NCBI RefSeq assembly: GCF_007896895.1
Contig: NZ_VOGW01000185.1
Span: 110,947-153,519, forward strand
Direction: 5' to 3'
Length of the DNA: 42,573 nucleotides
Source: Streptomyces misionensis
GTDB taxonomy: Bacteria > Actinomycetota > Actinomycetes > Streptomycetales > Streptomycetaceae
Part shown: piece after piece, positions 24,565 to 31,848 of the stretch
Layout: each line of letters begins with the position of its first letter
Position numbering within the stretch: the stretch's first letter is position 1
Notes under the pieces: model-generated
Told to the model about the DNA's origin: nothing
The model's database searches: none
What the model saw: the letters and a program-made list of their open reading frames with translations, nothing else
Translations under genes and position numbers: made by a program

Positions 24565-24981
24565 TCAGCGGACGCGGACCGTGACGACCTCGGAGGCGTG
24601 CAGCCGCACGGGGTGGTGGTCGTGCTTGCTGGTCAGGCCGTACAGCACCGCACGGAATTGCAGGTCGCCGCGGTGTGCGGCGGAGCCGTGCGCGGTGACC
24701 CGGGCCTCGCCGCCGACCACGGCGCTGCAGGTCTCCTGGTGCCACGGCTGCTTGCCCGTGCGCTCCTCCAGGCACAGCTGGTGCAGGTGGCCGGCGCTGT
24801 CGTCGTCGCCGTGCGCCGTGATGGTGAAGGTCTTGCCGACGTGTGCCGTCCGGGGCGCGGCGATGTCCACGTCGCCCTTGGCGAACGCCGGCACGGCGGC
24901 CAGCGTCACCGCGGCCAGGCCCAGCGCGCCGATCACGGCCGCCCGGACGCCCCGCGCCCTCGTCTTCTTCGTCCCGTTCAT
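24565..24981 (-). CDS. Small secreted protein of unknown function
   Basis: ATG at 24,981 is preceded by GGGGAGGG; the upstream in-frame start at 25,035 lacks one. The 138-residue protein has a signal peptide (about 1-35, VIGALGLAAVTLAAVPAFA) and a beta-rich mature part (VDIAAPRTAHVGKTFTITAH, VTAHGSAAHRGDLQFRAVLY, ASEVVTVRVR). Two cysteines (LCLEER, ETCSAV) could form a disulphide. The pattern suggests an Ig-like single domain. Function is unknown, although several histidines (HLHQ, KHDHHP) could bind metal. Confidence 0.75.
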   Translation of the reverse strand: MNGTKKTRARGVRAAVIGALGLAAVTLAAVPAFAKGDVDIAAPRTAHVGKTFTITAHGDDDSAGHLHQLCLEERTGKQPWHQETCSAVVGGEARVTAHGSAAHRGDLQFRAVLYGLTSKHDHHPVRLHASEVVTVRVR

Positions 24982-25160
24982 GGGCTTCCCTCCCCTGGGT
25001 CCCCCGGCGTCCGGCGAGACCCGCTTCGATCCCAAAGCGCCCGATTGCGCCTCGCTGGTCCTTCAGACGGGTGGGCCGGTGGGTCGGGTTGGGTCCCGAC
25101 CGGCGTCTTTACGAAACCCTGCCAAACCCCCCGAGTGCCCACCGGGACGGGAGGCACGGC

Positions 25161-25721
25161 TCAGGTGGCGGGGAGCGGGAGCCCCAGGGCACGCAGCACG
25201 CCCGGAGGTACGTCGACGGCTTCGAGGGCATCGGCCAGGCGAAGGGCCAGATCGGCGACGCGGAGGTCCGGGGGCGTCTCGGGCACGTCGTCGCCGAGGC
25301 GGGCCAGCCATGCGGCGATCTTGCGCCAGGAGTAGAACTCCGTTCCCCCCACGCCCGGTTCGGGGGCCGGAAACCCGGCGGACGCCTCCTGCCGCCGGGA
25401 CAACTCCCGTCCGGAGCGCCGGGTGGCCTCCTCCAGGGTCACGATGTCGTCGTACCGGACACCGACCGCCCGCAGGCCGGGAACGAGTCGGAGGTCGCGG
25501 GCCACTTGGGCGACGGCGTCCAGGAGCGTCGGAGCGTCGATGTCGCACGACAGTTCTCTCAGCGCGCTCGCATCCGGAACACGCGCGAAGTCTCCTGGGT
25601 TCTCGGGGCCCAGTGTGTAGGAGACGGACCCGTCCGCGAAGGCATCACAGTGGTCGAAGACATCCGCCTGCTCGGCGGTGAGAGGCTGGTTGACCAGGAG
25701 GGTGAAGCTCCACTCTGGCAC
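25161..25721 (-). CDS. HTH-like conserved actinobacterial protein
   Basis: GTG at 25,721 (AAAGGA upstream) gives 186 residues. The first half (WSFTLLVNQPLTAEQADVFD, then CDAFADGSVSYTLGP) is a domain common in Streptomyces hypothetical proteins. The second half, VRYDDIVTLEEATRRSGREL, then GFPAPEPG and FYSWRKIAAWLARLG, has the layout of AlpA/excisionase-type winged helices (helix-turn-helix, a FPAP wing and FYSW). DNA binding is likely but unproven. A small gene lies directly upstream on the same strand. Partner or target is unknown. Confidence 0.7.
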   Translation of the reverse strand: MPEWSFTLLVNQPLTAEQADVFDHCDAFADGSVSYTLGPENPGDFARVPDASALRELSCDIDAPTLLDAVAQVARDLRLVPGLRAVGVRYDDIVTLEEATRRSGRELSRRQEASAGFPAPEPGVGGTEFYSWRKIAAWLARLGDDVPETPPDLRVADLALRLADALEAVDVPPGVLRALGLPLPAT

Positions 25722-25776
25722 GGCGGCGGGTCCTTTCAGTGCTGGTGCTCCCGGACGAAACGATCGATCCGTTCGC

Positions 25777-25902
25777 CTAACAGCACACCACCCAGCCCCA
25801 TCGGTGTCCGTTCTTGTCCGGTACCACCTGACACCCGGCCCGCTTCGCCCGTTCCAGGGCTGCCGCGACATCCCCGTCCTGGTGCCGCCCCTTGGAAATC
25901 AC
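25777..25902 (-). CDS. Very small protein, GHxWG type, possibly truncated
   Basis: From GTG at 25,902 the product has 41 residues: KGRHQDGDVAAALERAKRAG, then CQVVPDKNGHRWGWVVCC. Streptomyces has many small proteins with the order HKDxDVxxAL...GW.V....GHxWG...C, usually with a longer cysteine-containing tail. Here the frame stops just after the conserved part, so the protein is short or truncated. It is upstream of, and co-oriented with, the HTH-like gene, as in other pairs of this kind. The ribosome binding site is weak, and longer starts to 25,980 are possible. Confidence 0.45.
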   Translation of the reverse strand: MISKGRHQDGDVAAALERAKRAGCQVVPDKNGHRWGWVVCC

Positions 25903-26002
25903 ACACGGGACACTACCCAGCGCAACGCCTCGATCACAAAAAGCGATGGTCTGCGTGCCCTCGACCGGCCAGGGAGGCACCCGGACGCACCCCGGACGCC
26001 TT

Positions 26003-26278
26003 CTACTTCAGCGAGGCGACGAAGGGGGCCCAGGCGGTGGCGGAGAGGAGGAGGGCGGGACCGTGAGGGACCTTGGAGTCCCGGACGGGGACGAGGCCGG
26101 GGATGTCGTCGGCGACTTCGAGGCAGTTGCCGCCGCTTTCGTTGCTGTAGCTGCTCTTGAACCAGAGAGCGGCACCGGGGAAGTCACTGGCGACCTCGAC
26201 GCAGTGGCCGCCGTCTCCGTTGCTGTAGGTGGACTTGCGCCAGAGGGCGTTACTCAAGTCGACCGGGATGCTTGCCAT
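26003..26278 (-). CDS. DUF397 protein with two repeats
   Basis: This 91-residue protein carries two DUF397 units: LWRKSTYSNGDGGHCVEVAS and LWFKSSYSNESGGNCLEVAD, followed by VPVRDSKVPHGPALLLSATA and WAPFVASL. Most DUF397 proteins have one, so the second is an internal duplication. Such proteins are small partners of XRE/DUF5753 regulators in Streptomyces. The gene start overlaps the end of the XRE gene by 29 bp, so the two are translated from one message. Confidence 0.9.
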   Translation of the reverse strand: MASIPVDLSNALWRKSTYSNGDGGHCVEVASDFPGAALWFKSSYSNESGGNCLEVADDIPGLVPVRDSKVPHGPALLLSATAWAPFVASLK

Positions 26279-27110
26279 TTCGGTAGTCCTCAGCTGCTTG
26301 CTCGATGAGTCTCAGGGACGTCACGGGGTCCAGTGCGGCGGCCCTCAGACGACCGTATGCCCTTGAGTATTGCTTCACGAGTCCCGGGTCATCGATCAAC
26401 TGCCCGTGGTACATCCCCTCGGTGTACATGAGCGGAGGGGCATCACGGAAGGTCAGGAACCTCGACATCCCCATCATGAACGGGTGGGGACCCATATTCC
26501 GCGGCACGATTTGCGGAAACGCGCGGCGCTTACGCATCACCTCCACCAGGTGGGCCAACTGCTCCGCCATCTCATCCGGGGGAAGGAACGGTTGCCAAAG
26601 GACCGACTCGTGCAGCACCACCCAGCTCTCCGGCGAAGCCGTGTCCTCGAAGAGCCAGGCCCGAGCGCGTCGGTCGGCTACCTTGGCCGCGAGCACTTCC
26701 TCGGACTCCGAGGGGTACGCGGAGAGAATCACGGCCCTGATGTACGGCTCCAGTTGGAGCGGCCCCGGAATCAGCATCGGATCCCACTCCTCGATCTCCA
26801 CCGCCTGTTTCTCCAGCTCAAGTACATCCGCGAAGTACTCGGCGTGGCTGCCCTTCCTCGCCTTCCGCACATCCTCGCAATGCCTCTCGAAGAACCCGTC
26901 CGTCCCCAGCACCCGGTCCGCGTGCCGGGCCAGGTCGAGTGGCATCCGGCGCTGGCCGTGCTCGATGTCGCTGAGGTAGGACTTGCCGTAGAAGCTGCTC
27001 TCCAGGAACGCCTCCAGCGACAGGCCCGCCGCCTCCCGCTTCCACCGCAGCTCCTTGCCGTAGAAGGTCGGGACGCTCATCGAGCCGTCGATGTCCTTAC
27101 GCCGAACCAC
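26250..27110 (-). CDS. XRE-family regulator with DUF5753 domain
   Basis: From GTG at 27,110 (RRKDIDGSMSVPTFYGKELR, the start common in this family) the protein has 286 residues. An ATG at 27,080 is the alternative. Residues about 15-75 are a Cro/C1-type helix-turn-helix (LRWKREAAGLSLEAFLESSF, SYLSDIEHGQRRMP). From about 100 to the end is DUF5753 (EWDPMLIPGPLQLEPYIRAV, VADRRARAWLFED, VLHESVLWQPF, FRDAPPLMYTEG). With DUF397 and an ATP-binding protein it forms the well-known Streptomyces regulatory set that influences development and antibiotic production. A divergent promoter region of about 130 bp separates it from the gene at 27,244. Confidence 0.88.
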   Translation of the reverse strand: MVRRKDIDGSMSVPTFYGKELRWKREAAGLSLEAFLESSFYGKSYLSDIEHGQRRMPLDLARHADRVLGTDGFFERHCEDVRKARKGSHAEYFADVLELEKQAVEIEEWDPMLIPGPLQLEPYIRAVILSAYPSESEEVLAAKVADRRARAWLFEDTASPESWVVLHESVLWQPFLPPDEMAEQLAHLVEVMRKRRAFPQIVPRNMGPHPFMMGMSRFLTFRDAPPLMYTEGMYHGQLIDDPGLVKQYSRAYGRLRAAALDPVTSLRLIEQAAEDYRNGKHPGRLE

Positions 27111-27243
27111 GCGCTCACCGCCGTAACTCACCGTGCTGATTCCGCCGTTCGCGTCGTGGACGCGAAACCGCTTCCACGGTAGCGAACCGGGCGACACTCT
27201 GTGAGGTGTTCGTCACGCAACGCACAGAAGGCAGAGCAACCCC

Positions 27244-27465
27244 ATGTCGGACCACTCCCCCACGCCCTACGACGTCACCCTCTGCGTAGAGGAGCTGCGC
27301 GCCGCCCTCGCCCTGCACGGCATCACGCTGCCGTCCCTCACCCTCCACCTGCCGAGCTTCGCGGCCCGGTACGGGGAGACCACGGGGCTCGTCGCGCTGG
27401 GCAACTGCAACATGACCACGGCACGGGCGCTCGCCGCCGTGCTCAGGAAGGCGGCGGGCGAGTGA
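27244..27465 (+). CDS. Small conserved hypothetical protein
   Basis: This 73-residue frame (start MSDHSPTPYDVTLCVEELRA) overlaps the next gene by four bases (GTGA), so it is the first gene of a two-gene operon. The sequence is a mostly helical soluble protein with ALHGITLPSLTLHLPS in the middle and TTARALAAVLRKAAGE at the end. No named family is recognised. Its position between an XRE/DUF397 unit and an ATP-binding protein suggests a part in the same regulatory set. Confidence 0.75.
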   Translation: MSDHSPTPYDVTLCVEELRAALALHGITLPSLTLHLPSFAARYGETTGLVALGNCNMTTARALAAVLRKAAGE

Positions 27466-27869
27466 CGCGGCCCGTCGAACTGCGCGTACGGGCGACGCCG
27501 AAGGCCGTACCCGAAGTACGACTGCGGCTGCGGGAGTACGGCTACGACGTCCGCCTGTGCGCGACCGAACTGCTGACCAACGTCGTCGAGCACGTGGGCG
27601 AGGGAACGCCGGTCAGGATCAGGGTGCTCGGCGCGAACGAGCCGGGCCGGGTCCGCGTCGAGGTGACGGACCCGGACCCGCGCGGAACGCCCACCGTGCT
27701 GTCGGCGGCGGAGACGGCGGAGTGCGGGCGGGGACTGGTCCTCGTCTCCGCGCTGGCGGACAGATGGGGGGTGGAGCAGGGGCCGGGCGGCAAGACGGTC
27801 TGGTGCGAACTGGTGCCGGACCGGGAGCCGGCCGACCTGGCCGACCGGTGCGGGGCCTTCGTGAGGTGA
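27462..27869 (+). CDS. ATP-binding protein, anti-sigma-factor-like HATPase
   Basis: GTG at 27,462 overlaps the previous stop. The 135-residue protein is a single HATPase_c domain of the kind found in anti-sigma factor kinases: N-box CATELLTNVVEHVGEGTPVR, then VRVEVTDPDPRGTP (G1 box region), and GRGLVLVSALADRWGVEQGP (G2 box). The last residues are KTVWCELVP. It lacks a histidine-phosphotransfer domain, so it acts as a serine/threonine-type protein kinase or a binding protein for an anti-sigma system. Such proteins accompany XRE/DUF397 genes in Streptomyces. Confidence 0.88.
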   Translation: MTRPVELRVRATPKAVPEVRLRLREYGYDVRLCATELLTNVVEHVGEGTPVRIRVLGANEPGRVRVEVTDPDPRGTPTVLSAAETAECGRGLVLVSALADRWGVEQGPGGKTVWCELVPDREPADLADRCGAFVR

Positions 27870-28026
27870 GCCGGAGGGGCGGCGGGGGGTCACACGACCG
27901 AATGGCATTTGTGGGCCGTCCGGGTGACATGGCGCGTGTCACCGTTTGTCACCCGATGGGTTGGAAAGCAACGCATCGGCCCAGCCCGTGGGTCGCTCAA
28001 CCCGCCGGTGTGAAAGGTGATGCCCC

Positions 28027-28500
28027 ATGACCCTCGGACTGCGCAGGACCGTCGCCGCGGTGATCGTCGCGCTGACGGCCTCGTTCCTGCCGGCCGTCAG
28101 CGCGACGGCCGCGGAACCGGGCTCCCACGCCCGCGCGGGCAACTACTGTCTCGCCAACACGTGGAACACCCCGGAAGTCCGCACCCGGCCGTGCGACAGC
28201 TTCGACCGCGGCCAGCACTGGACCATCGACGGTGACATGATCAGGCTCACCTACGCGTCCGGCTACTGCCTCGCCAACACCTGGAACACCCCCGAGGTCC
28301 GCACCCGGCCCTGCGACGGCTTCGACCGCGGCCAGCACTGGACCATCGACGGTGACATGATCAGGCTCACCTACGCGTCCGGCTACTGCCTCGCCAACAC
28401 CTGGAACACCCCCGAGGTCCGCACCCGGCCCTGCGACGGCTTCGACCGCGGACAGCACTGGACGGTCAACGGCCGGCAGATCAGCCTGACCTACGCCTGA
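28027..28500 (+). CDS. Secreted three-repeat QxW beta-trefoil-like lectin
   Basis: The 157-residue product has a signal peptide (about 1-29, VAAVIVALTASFLPAVSATA) and then three repeats of exactly 40 residues. Each contains YCLANTWNTPEVRTRPCD, F-DRGQHWT and a closing beta-strand pair (IRLTYASG or ISLTYA). One QxW motif (QHW) and two cysteines occur in each. Three QxW-bearing repeats of about 40 residues are the hallmark of the ricin-B type beta-trefoil, so a carbohydrate-binding protein secreted from the cell is likely. Repeats 1-2 and 2-3 are nearly identical in DNA, an unusually symmetric trefoil. No catalytic domain is attached. A strong terminator follows. Confidence 0.82.
   Translation: MTLGLRRTVAAVIVALTASFLPAVSATAAEPGSHARAGNYCLANTWNTPEVRTRPCDSFDRGQHWTIDGDMIRLTYASGYCLANTWNTPEVRTRPCDGFDRGQHWTIDGDMIRLTYASGYCLANTWNTPEVRTRPCDGFDRGQHWTVNGRQISLTYA
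28199..28451 (+). repeat. Perfect 133-bp tandem direct repeat (120-bp period)
   Basis: 28,199-28,331 equals 28,319-28,451 base for base at an offset of 120. The first half of repeat unit 1 (before 28,199) and the end of unit 3 (after 28,451) differ by several substitutions. This is the pattern left by one recent unequal exchange between two units. Confidence 0.9.
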
Positions 28501-28512
28501 TCCACCGAGAGC

Positions 28513-28550
28513 GGCCCGCCCGGACTCCGCGGCCGATGTCCGGGCGGGCC
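28513..28550. terminator. Terminator after lectin gene
   Basis: A perfect 12-bp stem, GGCCCGCCCGGA/TCCGGGCGGGCC, with a 14-base loop and TTC after it. It separates the lectin gene from the convergent MFS gene. Confidence 0.85.
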
Positions 28551-28577
28551 TTCGGGGGAACGGGCGGGCGGCGGGCG

Positions 28578-29792
28578 TCAGTGGTGCAGCGCGTTCGAGC
28601 CCTCGGGCACGTGCGTGGCGACCACCCGTCCCACCGGCGGAGCCACCCGGCGGCGGTCCACCGCGTACGCCGCTCCGGCCACGCCGAGGCCCAGCACCGC
28701 GAGCCCCGCCCCGGTGAGCGCCGGGGACGTCGTGCCCCAGCCCGCGGCCAGGGCGAGCCCGCCCACCCAGGCGCCGCCCGCGTTGGCCAGGTTGAAGGCG
28801 GCCTGGTTGGCGGAGGAGGTCAGGGAGGGAGCGGCCGAGGCCTTCTCCATCACCATCAGCTGGAGGGGCGAGCCCGTCACGAACGCCGCCGTGCCCAGCA
28901 GCGTCACCGCCAGCGCCGCGCTCCACTCCGTCCGCATCAGCAGCGGGAACAGGGCGAGGACCACCACGAGCGAGCCCAGGCCGCCGAAGAGCGTGCCGCG
29001 CAGCGAGTGGTCCGCCAGCCGGCCGCCCAGCAGGTTGCCCGCCGTCGCGCCCACGCCGAACAGTGCCAGCAGCAGGGTCACGCTCGTCTCGGCGTACCCC
29101 GCCGCCCCGGTCAGCATCGGCGTCACATAGCTGTAGGCAGCGAACAGCGCGCCGAAGCCCGCCACCGTCGTGCCGAGGGCCAGCCACACGGGCAGGGACC
29201 GCAGCGCGGCCAGTTCACCGCGCAGGCCCGTCGAGGGGGCGTGCGTGTGGTCGCGCGGGATCAGGAAGGCCAGGGAGGCGATCGCCACCAGGCCGATCGC
29301 GCTCACCCCCAGGAACGTCGCCCGCCACCCCAGGTGCTGGCCCATCAGCGTGGCCGCCGGGACGCCCGCGATGTTGGCGACCGTCAGGCCGAGGAACATC
29401 AGCGACACCGAGCGGGCCTTGCGCTCCGGCGGGACCATGTTCGTCGCGACGACCGCGCCCACCCCGAAGAACGCCCCGTGCGGCAGTCCGCTGACGAAGC
29501 GGGCCGCCAGCAGGGAGCCGTTGCCGGGGGCGAACGCCGACAGCGCGTTGCCCGCCACGAACAGCGCCATCAGCGCGATCAGGACGGTGCGCCGGGACAT
29601 CCGGGCCGTGGCGGCGGCCAGCAGCGGGGCGCCGATGACGACGCCCAGCGCGTACGCCGAGACCAGGTGGCCGGCGGACGGGATGGAGATGTGGAGGTCG
29701 TCCGCGACATCGGGGAGCAGCCCCATCATCACGAACTCGGTGGTGCCGATACCGAAAGCGCCGACGGCCAGGGCGAGCAGGGCCAGGGGCAT
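28578..29792 (-). CDS. MFS transporter, DHA1 (drug efflux) type
   Basis: ATG at 29,792 gives 404 residues with twelve predicted helices. The first reads LALLALAVGAFGIGTTEFVM (GTTEF is typical of the CmlA/AraJ-like branch). The A-motif-like loop is ATARMSRRTVLIALMALF, motif C-like glycine-rich helices follow in IAGVPAATLMGQHLGWRATF, and the C-terminal half has the matching helices. It is a proton-driven exporter of drugs or sugars; the substrate cannot be told. It sits 90 bp behind the EEP gene on the same strand, with a TTGTTCA/TGAACAA palindrome upstream. The TTG start at 29,813 is less likely. Confidence 0.85.
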   Translation of the reverse strand: MPLALLALAVGAFGIGTTEFVMMGLLPDVADDLHISIPSAGHLVSAYALGVVIGAPLLAAATARMSRRTVLIALMALFVAGNALSAFAPGNGSLLAARFVSGLPHGAFFGVGAVVATNMVPPERKARSVSLMFLGLTVANIAGVPAATLMGQHLGWRATFLGVSAIGLVAIASLAFLIPRDHTHAPSTGLRGELAALRSLPVWLALGTTVAGFGALFAAYSYVTPMLTGAAGYAETSVTLLLALFGVGATAGNLLGGRLADHSLRGTLFGGLGSLVVVLALFPLLMRTEWSAALAVTLLGTAAFVTGSPLQLMVMEKASAAPSLTSSANQAAFNLANAGGAWVGGLALAAGWGTTSPALTGAGLAVLGLGVAGAAYAVDRRRVAPPVGRVVATHVPEGSNALHH

Positions 29793-29835
29793 GGAGGGGC
29801 CTGTGCCTTTCAAAAGCGAAGGGGGAGCAGCTGAA

Positions 29836-29854
29836 TTGTTCAGCTGATGAACAA
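29836..29854. promoter_or_regulatory. MarR-type palindrome upstream of MFS gene
   Basis: TTGTTCA and TGAACAA are perfect inverted arms around GCTGA. They lie 44 bp before the MFS start codon, in the gap behind the EEP gene. The sequence is like operators of MarR-family repressors (TTG-type arms, 5-bp centre). No marR gene is in the window, so the regulator would be encoded elsewhere. Confidence 0.55.
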
Positions 29855-29882
29855 AGTCTCCCAGGCCCGCTATTCCGGCAGG

Positions 29883-30932
29883 TTACGAGCGCGTGTCCAG
29901 GTTCACACGGGCCGCCACCGGAAGGTGGTCGCTGCCCGTGCGCGGCAGCGACCAGCTGCTCTCCGGCGCCACGCCCTTGACCATGATCTGGTCGATGCGT
30001 GCCATCGGGAACGACGCCGGCCAGCTGAAGCCGAACCCGCTGCCCGCCGCGCCCTGCGTGGAGCGCAGCTGGGAGGTGACGCCGTTGAGCGAGCGGTCGT
30101 TCATCGTACCGTTGAGGTCGCCGAGCAGGATGACCCGCGGCAGCGTCTCGTCGGCGACGGCCTCGCCGAGCGCGTCGGCGCTGGTGTCCCGCTGCCGCGC
30201 GGTGAACCCGGCCTTGAGCTTCACCCGGACCGAGGGCATGTGGGCGACGTACACCGCGACCGGGCCCTCGGGCGTGGCCACGGTGGCCCGCATCGCCCGC
30301 TTCCAGCCGAGCTTGATGTCCACGGCCCGCACGCCGCTCATCGGGTACTTGCTCCACAGCCCGACCGTGCCCTCGACCGCGTGGTACTTGTACGTCGGCG
30401 CGAGCGCCCGCTCGTAGACCGGCACCTTCGCGGCGGGCACCTCCTCCAGCGCGAGGACGTCGGCGCCCGAGGAGGCCACCTCACGCGCGGTGCCCGCCGG
30501 GTCGGGGTTGTCCGCGTTGACGTTGTGCGTGGCCACCATCAGATCGCCGCCGCCGTTCGACTTGTCGGTGAGCAGCCCGCCGAAGAGGTTGAGCCAGACG
30601 ATCGCCGGGAGGAGCACGGCGATGAGCGTGATCGCCGACTTCCGCCACAGGCCGAGCAGCAGCAGGACCGGCACGAACACGCCGAGCCAGGGCAGGAAGG
30701 TCTCGGTGAGGCTGCCCAGGTTGCCCACGGTGTTCGGGACGTGCGCGTGCAGCAGCATCACCAGTGCGAGGAGCAGGGTGATCCCGGTGAGCACGGCGCC
30801 CCGGCGCCAGATGCCCGGGTCGCCCCGCCAGGGGGCCAGCAGACGGTGCATCAGGCGCCGCAGCCGGGACCCCGGGCGTTCGGGCCCCGAGCCGCCGTCA
30901 GCCGTCTCCGTCATGTACGCCTGTTGCGCCAT
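29883..30932 (-). CDS. Membrane-bound EEP-family phosphodiesterase
   Basis: ATG at 30,932 (GAGG eight bases before it) yields 349 residues. After a polar start, three membrane helices follow (VLTGITLLLALVMLLHAHV, FLPWLGVFVPVLLLLGLW, AITLIAVLLPAIVWLNLFG). The outer domain is of the endonuclease/exonuclease/phosphatase type: HNVNADN, VLALEEVPAA, AVYVAHMPS, LLGDLNGT (the catalytic D-x-N), RIDQIMV and GSDHLPV (D-H). All catalytic residues are in place. It faces the outside and may cut nucleic acid or phospholipid headgroups. The substrate is unknown. Confidence 0.88.
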   Translation of the reverse strand: MAQQAYMTETADGGSGPERPGSRLRRLMHRLLAPWRGDPGIWRRGAVLTGITLLLALVMLLHAHVPNTVGNLGSLTETFLPWLGVFVPVLLLLGLWRKSAITLIAVLLPAIVWLNLFGGLLTDKSNGGGDLMVATHNVNADNPDPAGTAREVASSGADVLALEEVPAAKVPVYERALAPTYKYHAVEGTVGLWSKYPMSGVRAVDIKLGWKRAMRATVATPEGPVAVYVAHMPSVRVKLKAGFTARQRDTSADALGEAVADETLPRVILLGDLNGTMNDRSLNGVTSQLRSTQGAAGSGFGFSWPASFPMARIDQIMVKGVAPESSWSLPRTGSDHLPVAARVNLDTRS

Positions 30933-31109
30933 ACCGTCTGCCTCACTGCCTGCCGTGCACACCGTTCGCCCCCTGGGTCCGACCCTAGGGGATGACCGGC
31001 TCCGTTCCACCGTCCCATGACGGCCGTACGCAAGACGAGGACGAACGGGTGGTGCCGGGGAGTTCCGGTCGGGCGCGTGGTGGCGGGTGTCTGTGACAGA
31101 ACGGGCACA

Positions 31110-31745
31110 TTAGTGCGATGTCGTACCGGAGCTGACGGGCCGTAGTCCTGCGAGGGTCGCGTCCACGATCCGCTCCGCCAGGTCCTCGGGGAGGTCGCCC
31201 TGGGGGCGCATGGTGGTGCGCACCAGCATGGCGCCGACGAACATGTCGTTGGCCAGTTCCAGGTCGATGTCCTCGCGCAGCTCGCCGTCGCGCTGCCCGC
31301 GCCGGAGCACCTCCAGCATCAGGGCACGGCGGGGCGCGACGACGCTCGCGTGGTAGGCCGCCCAGATCCGGGGGCTGGACTTCATCTGCACGTAGACGTT
31401 GTGCAGGATCGCGGAGGCGCGGCTGACCAGGCCGCGCCTGCGCAGGGACTCCAGCAGGACGATCAGGTCGTCGCGCATGGAGGTGCCGGGGAGCTCGGGG
31501 TCGGGCGGTTCGGCGGCGCGCAGGACGTCGACGAACAGCTCCTCCTTGCCGCTCCAGCGGCGGTAGATGGTGGCCTTGCCGACCCCTGCCGTGCGGGCGA
31601 TGCGCTCGATGGAGAGTTCGGCGAGCGGTACGCCGTCCTCCAGGAGCTGCATCACGCCTTCCAGGATGGCCTGTTCCACGGCCTCGCTGCGGGGCCGGCC
31701 CCGGGCGGGGCCGGCCGCGCCCGGCTGGTTGTCGGCAAGGCTCAC
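31110..31745 (-). CDS. TetR-family repressor of adjacent MFS exporter
   Basis: This 211-residue TetR protein uses a GTG start with AGAGGA ten bases upstream. Its N-terminal helix-turn-helix (about 45-70) is LSIERIARTAGVGKATIYRR followed by WSGKEELF. The C-terminal ligand domain is of the common type (LVSRASAILHNVYVQMKSSP). It lies 103 bp behind a DHA2 exporter gene on the same strand, and the 21-bp palindrome upstream of that gene is the likely operator. The inducing compound is unknown. Confidence 0.9.
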   Translation of the reverse strand: MSLADNQPGAAGPARGRPRSEAVEQAILEGVMQLLEDGVPLAELSIERIARTAGVGKATIYRRWSGKEELFVDVLRAAEPPDPELPGTSMRDDLIVLLESLRRRGLVSRASAILHNVYVQMKSSPRIWAAYHASVVAPRRALMLEVLRRGQRDGELREDIDLELANDMFVGAMLVRTTMRPQGDLPEDLAERIVDATLAGLRPVSSGTTSH

Positions 31746-31848
31746 GTCATTCCGTCCTCTCGGTGTGCTGCGGGAATTCTCCCGCAGCCGCCTCCTCCCC
31801 CCGTGGAGCCTCGGTGGACACCGGTTCGTCGGCCGGGTGGCCGGCGCC

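Noticed and set aside
28138..28497. CRISPR-like array
   Set aside because: The 120-bp period is coding and in frame, with no spacers; it is a protein repeat.
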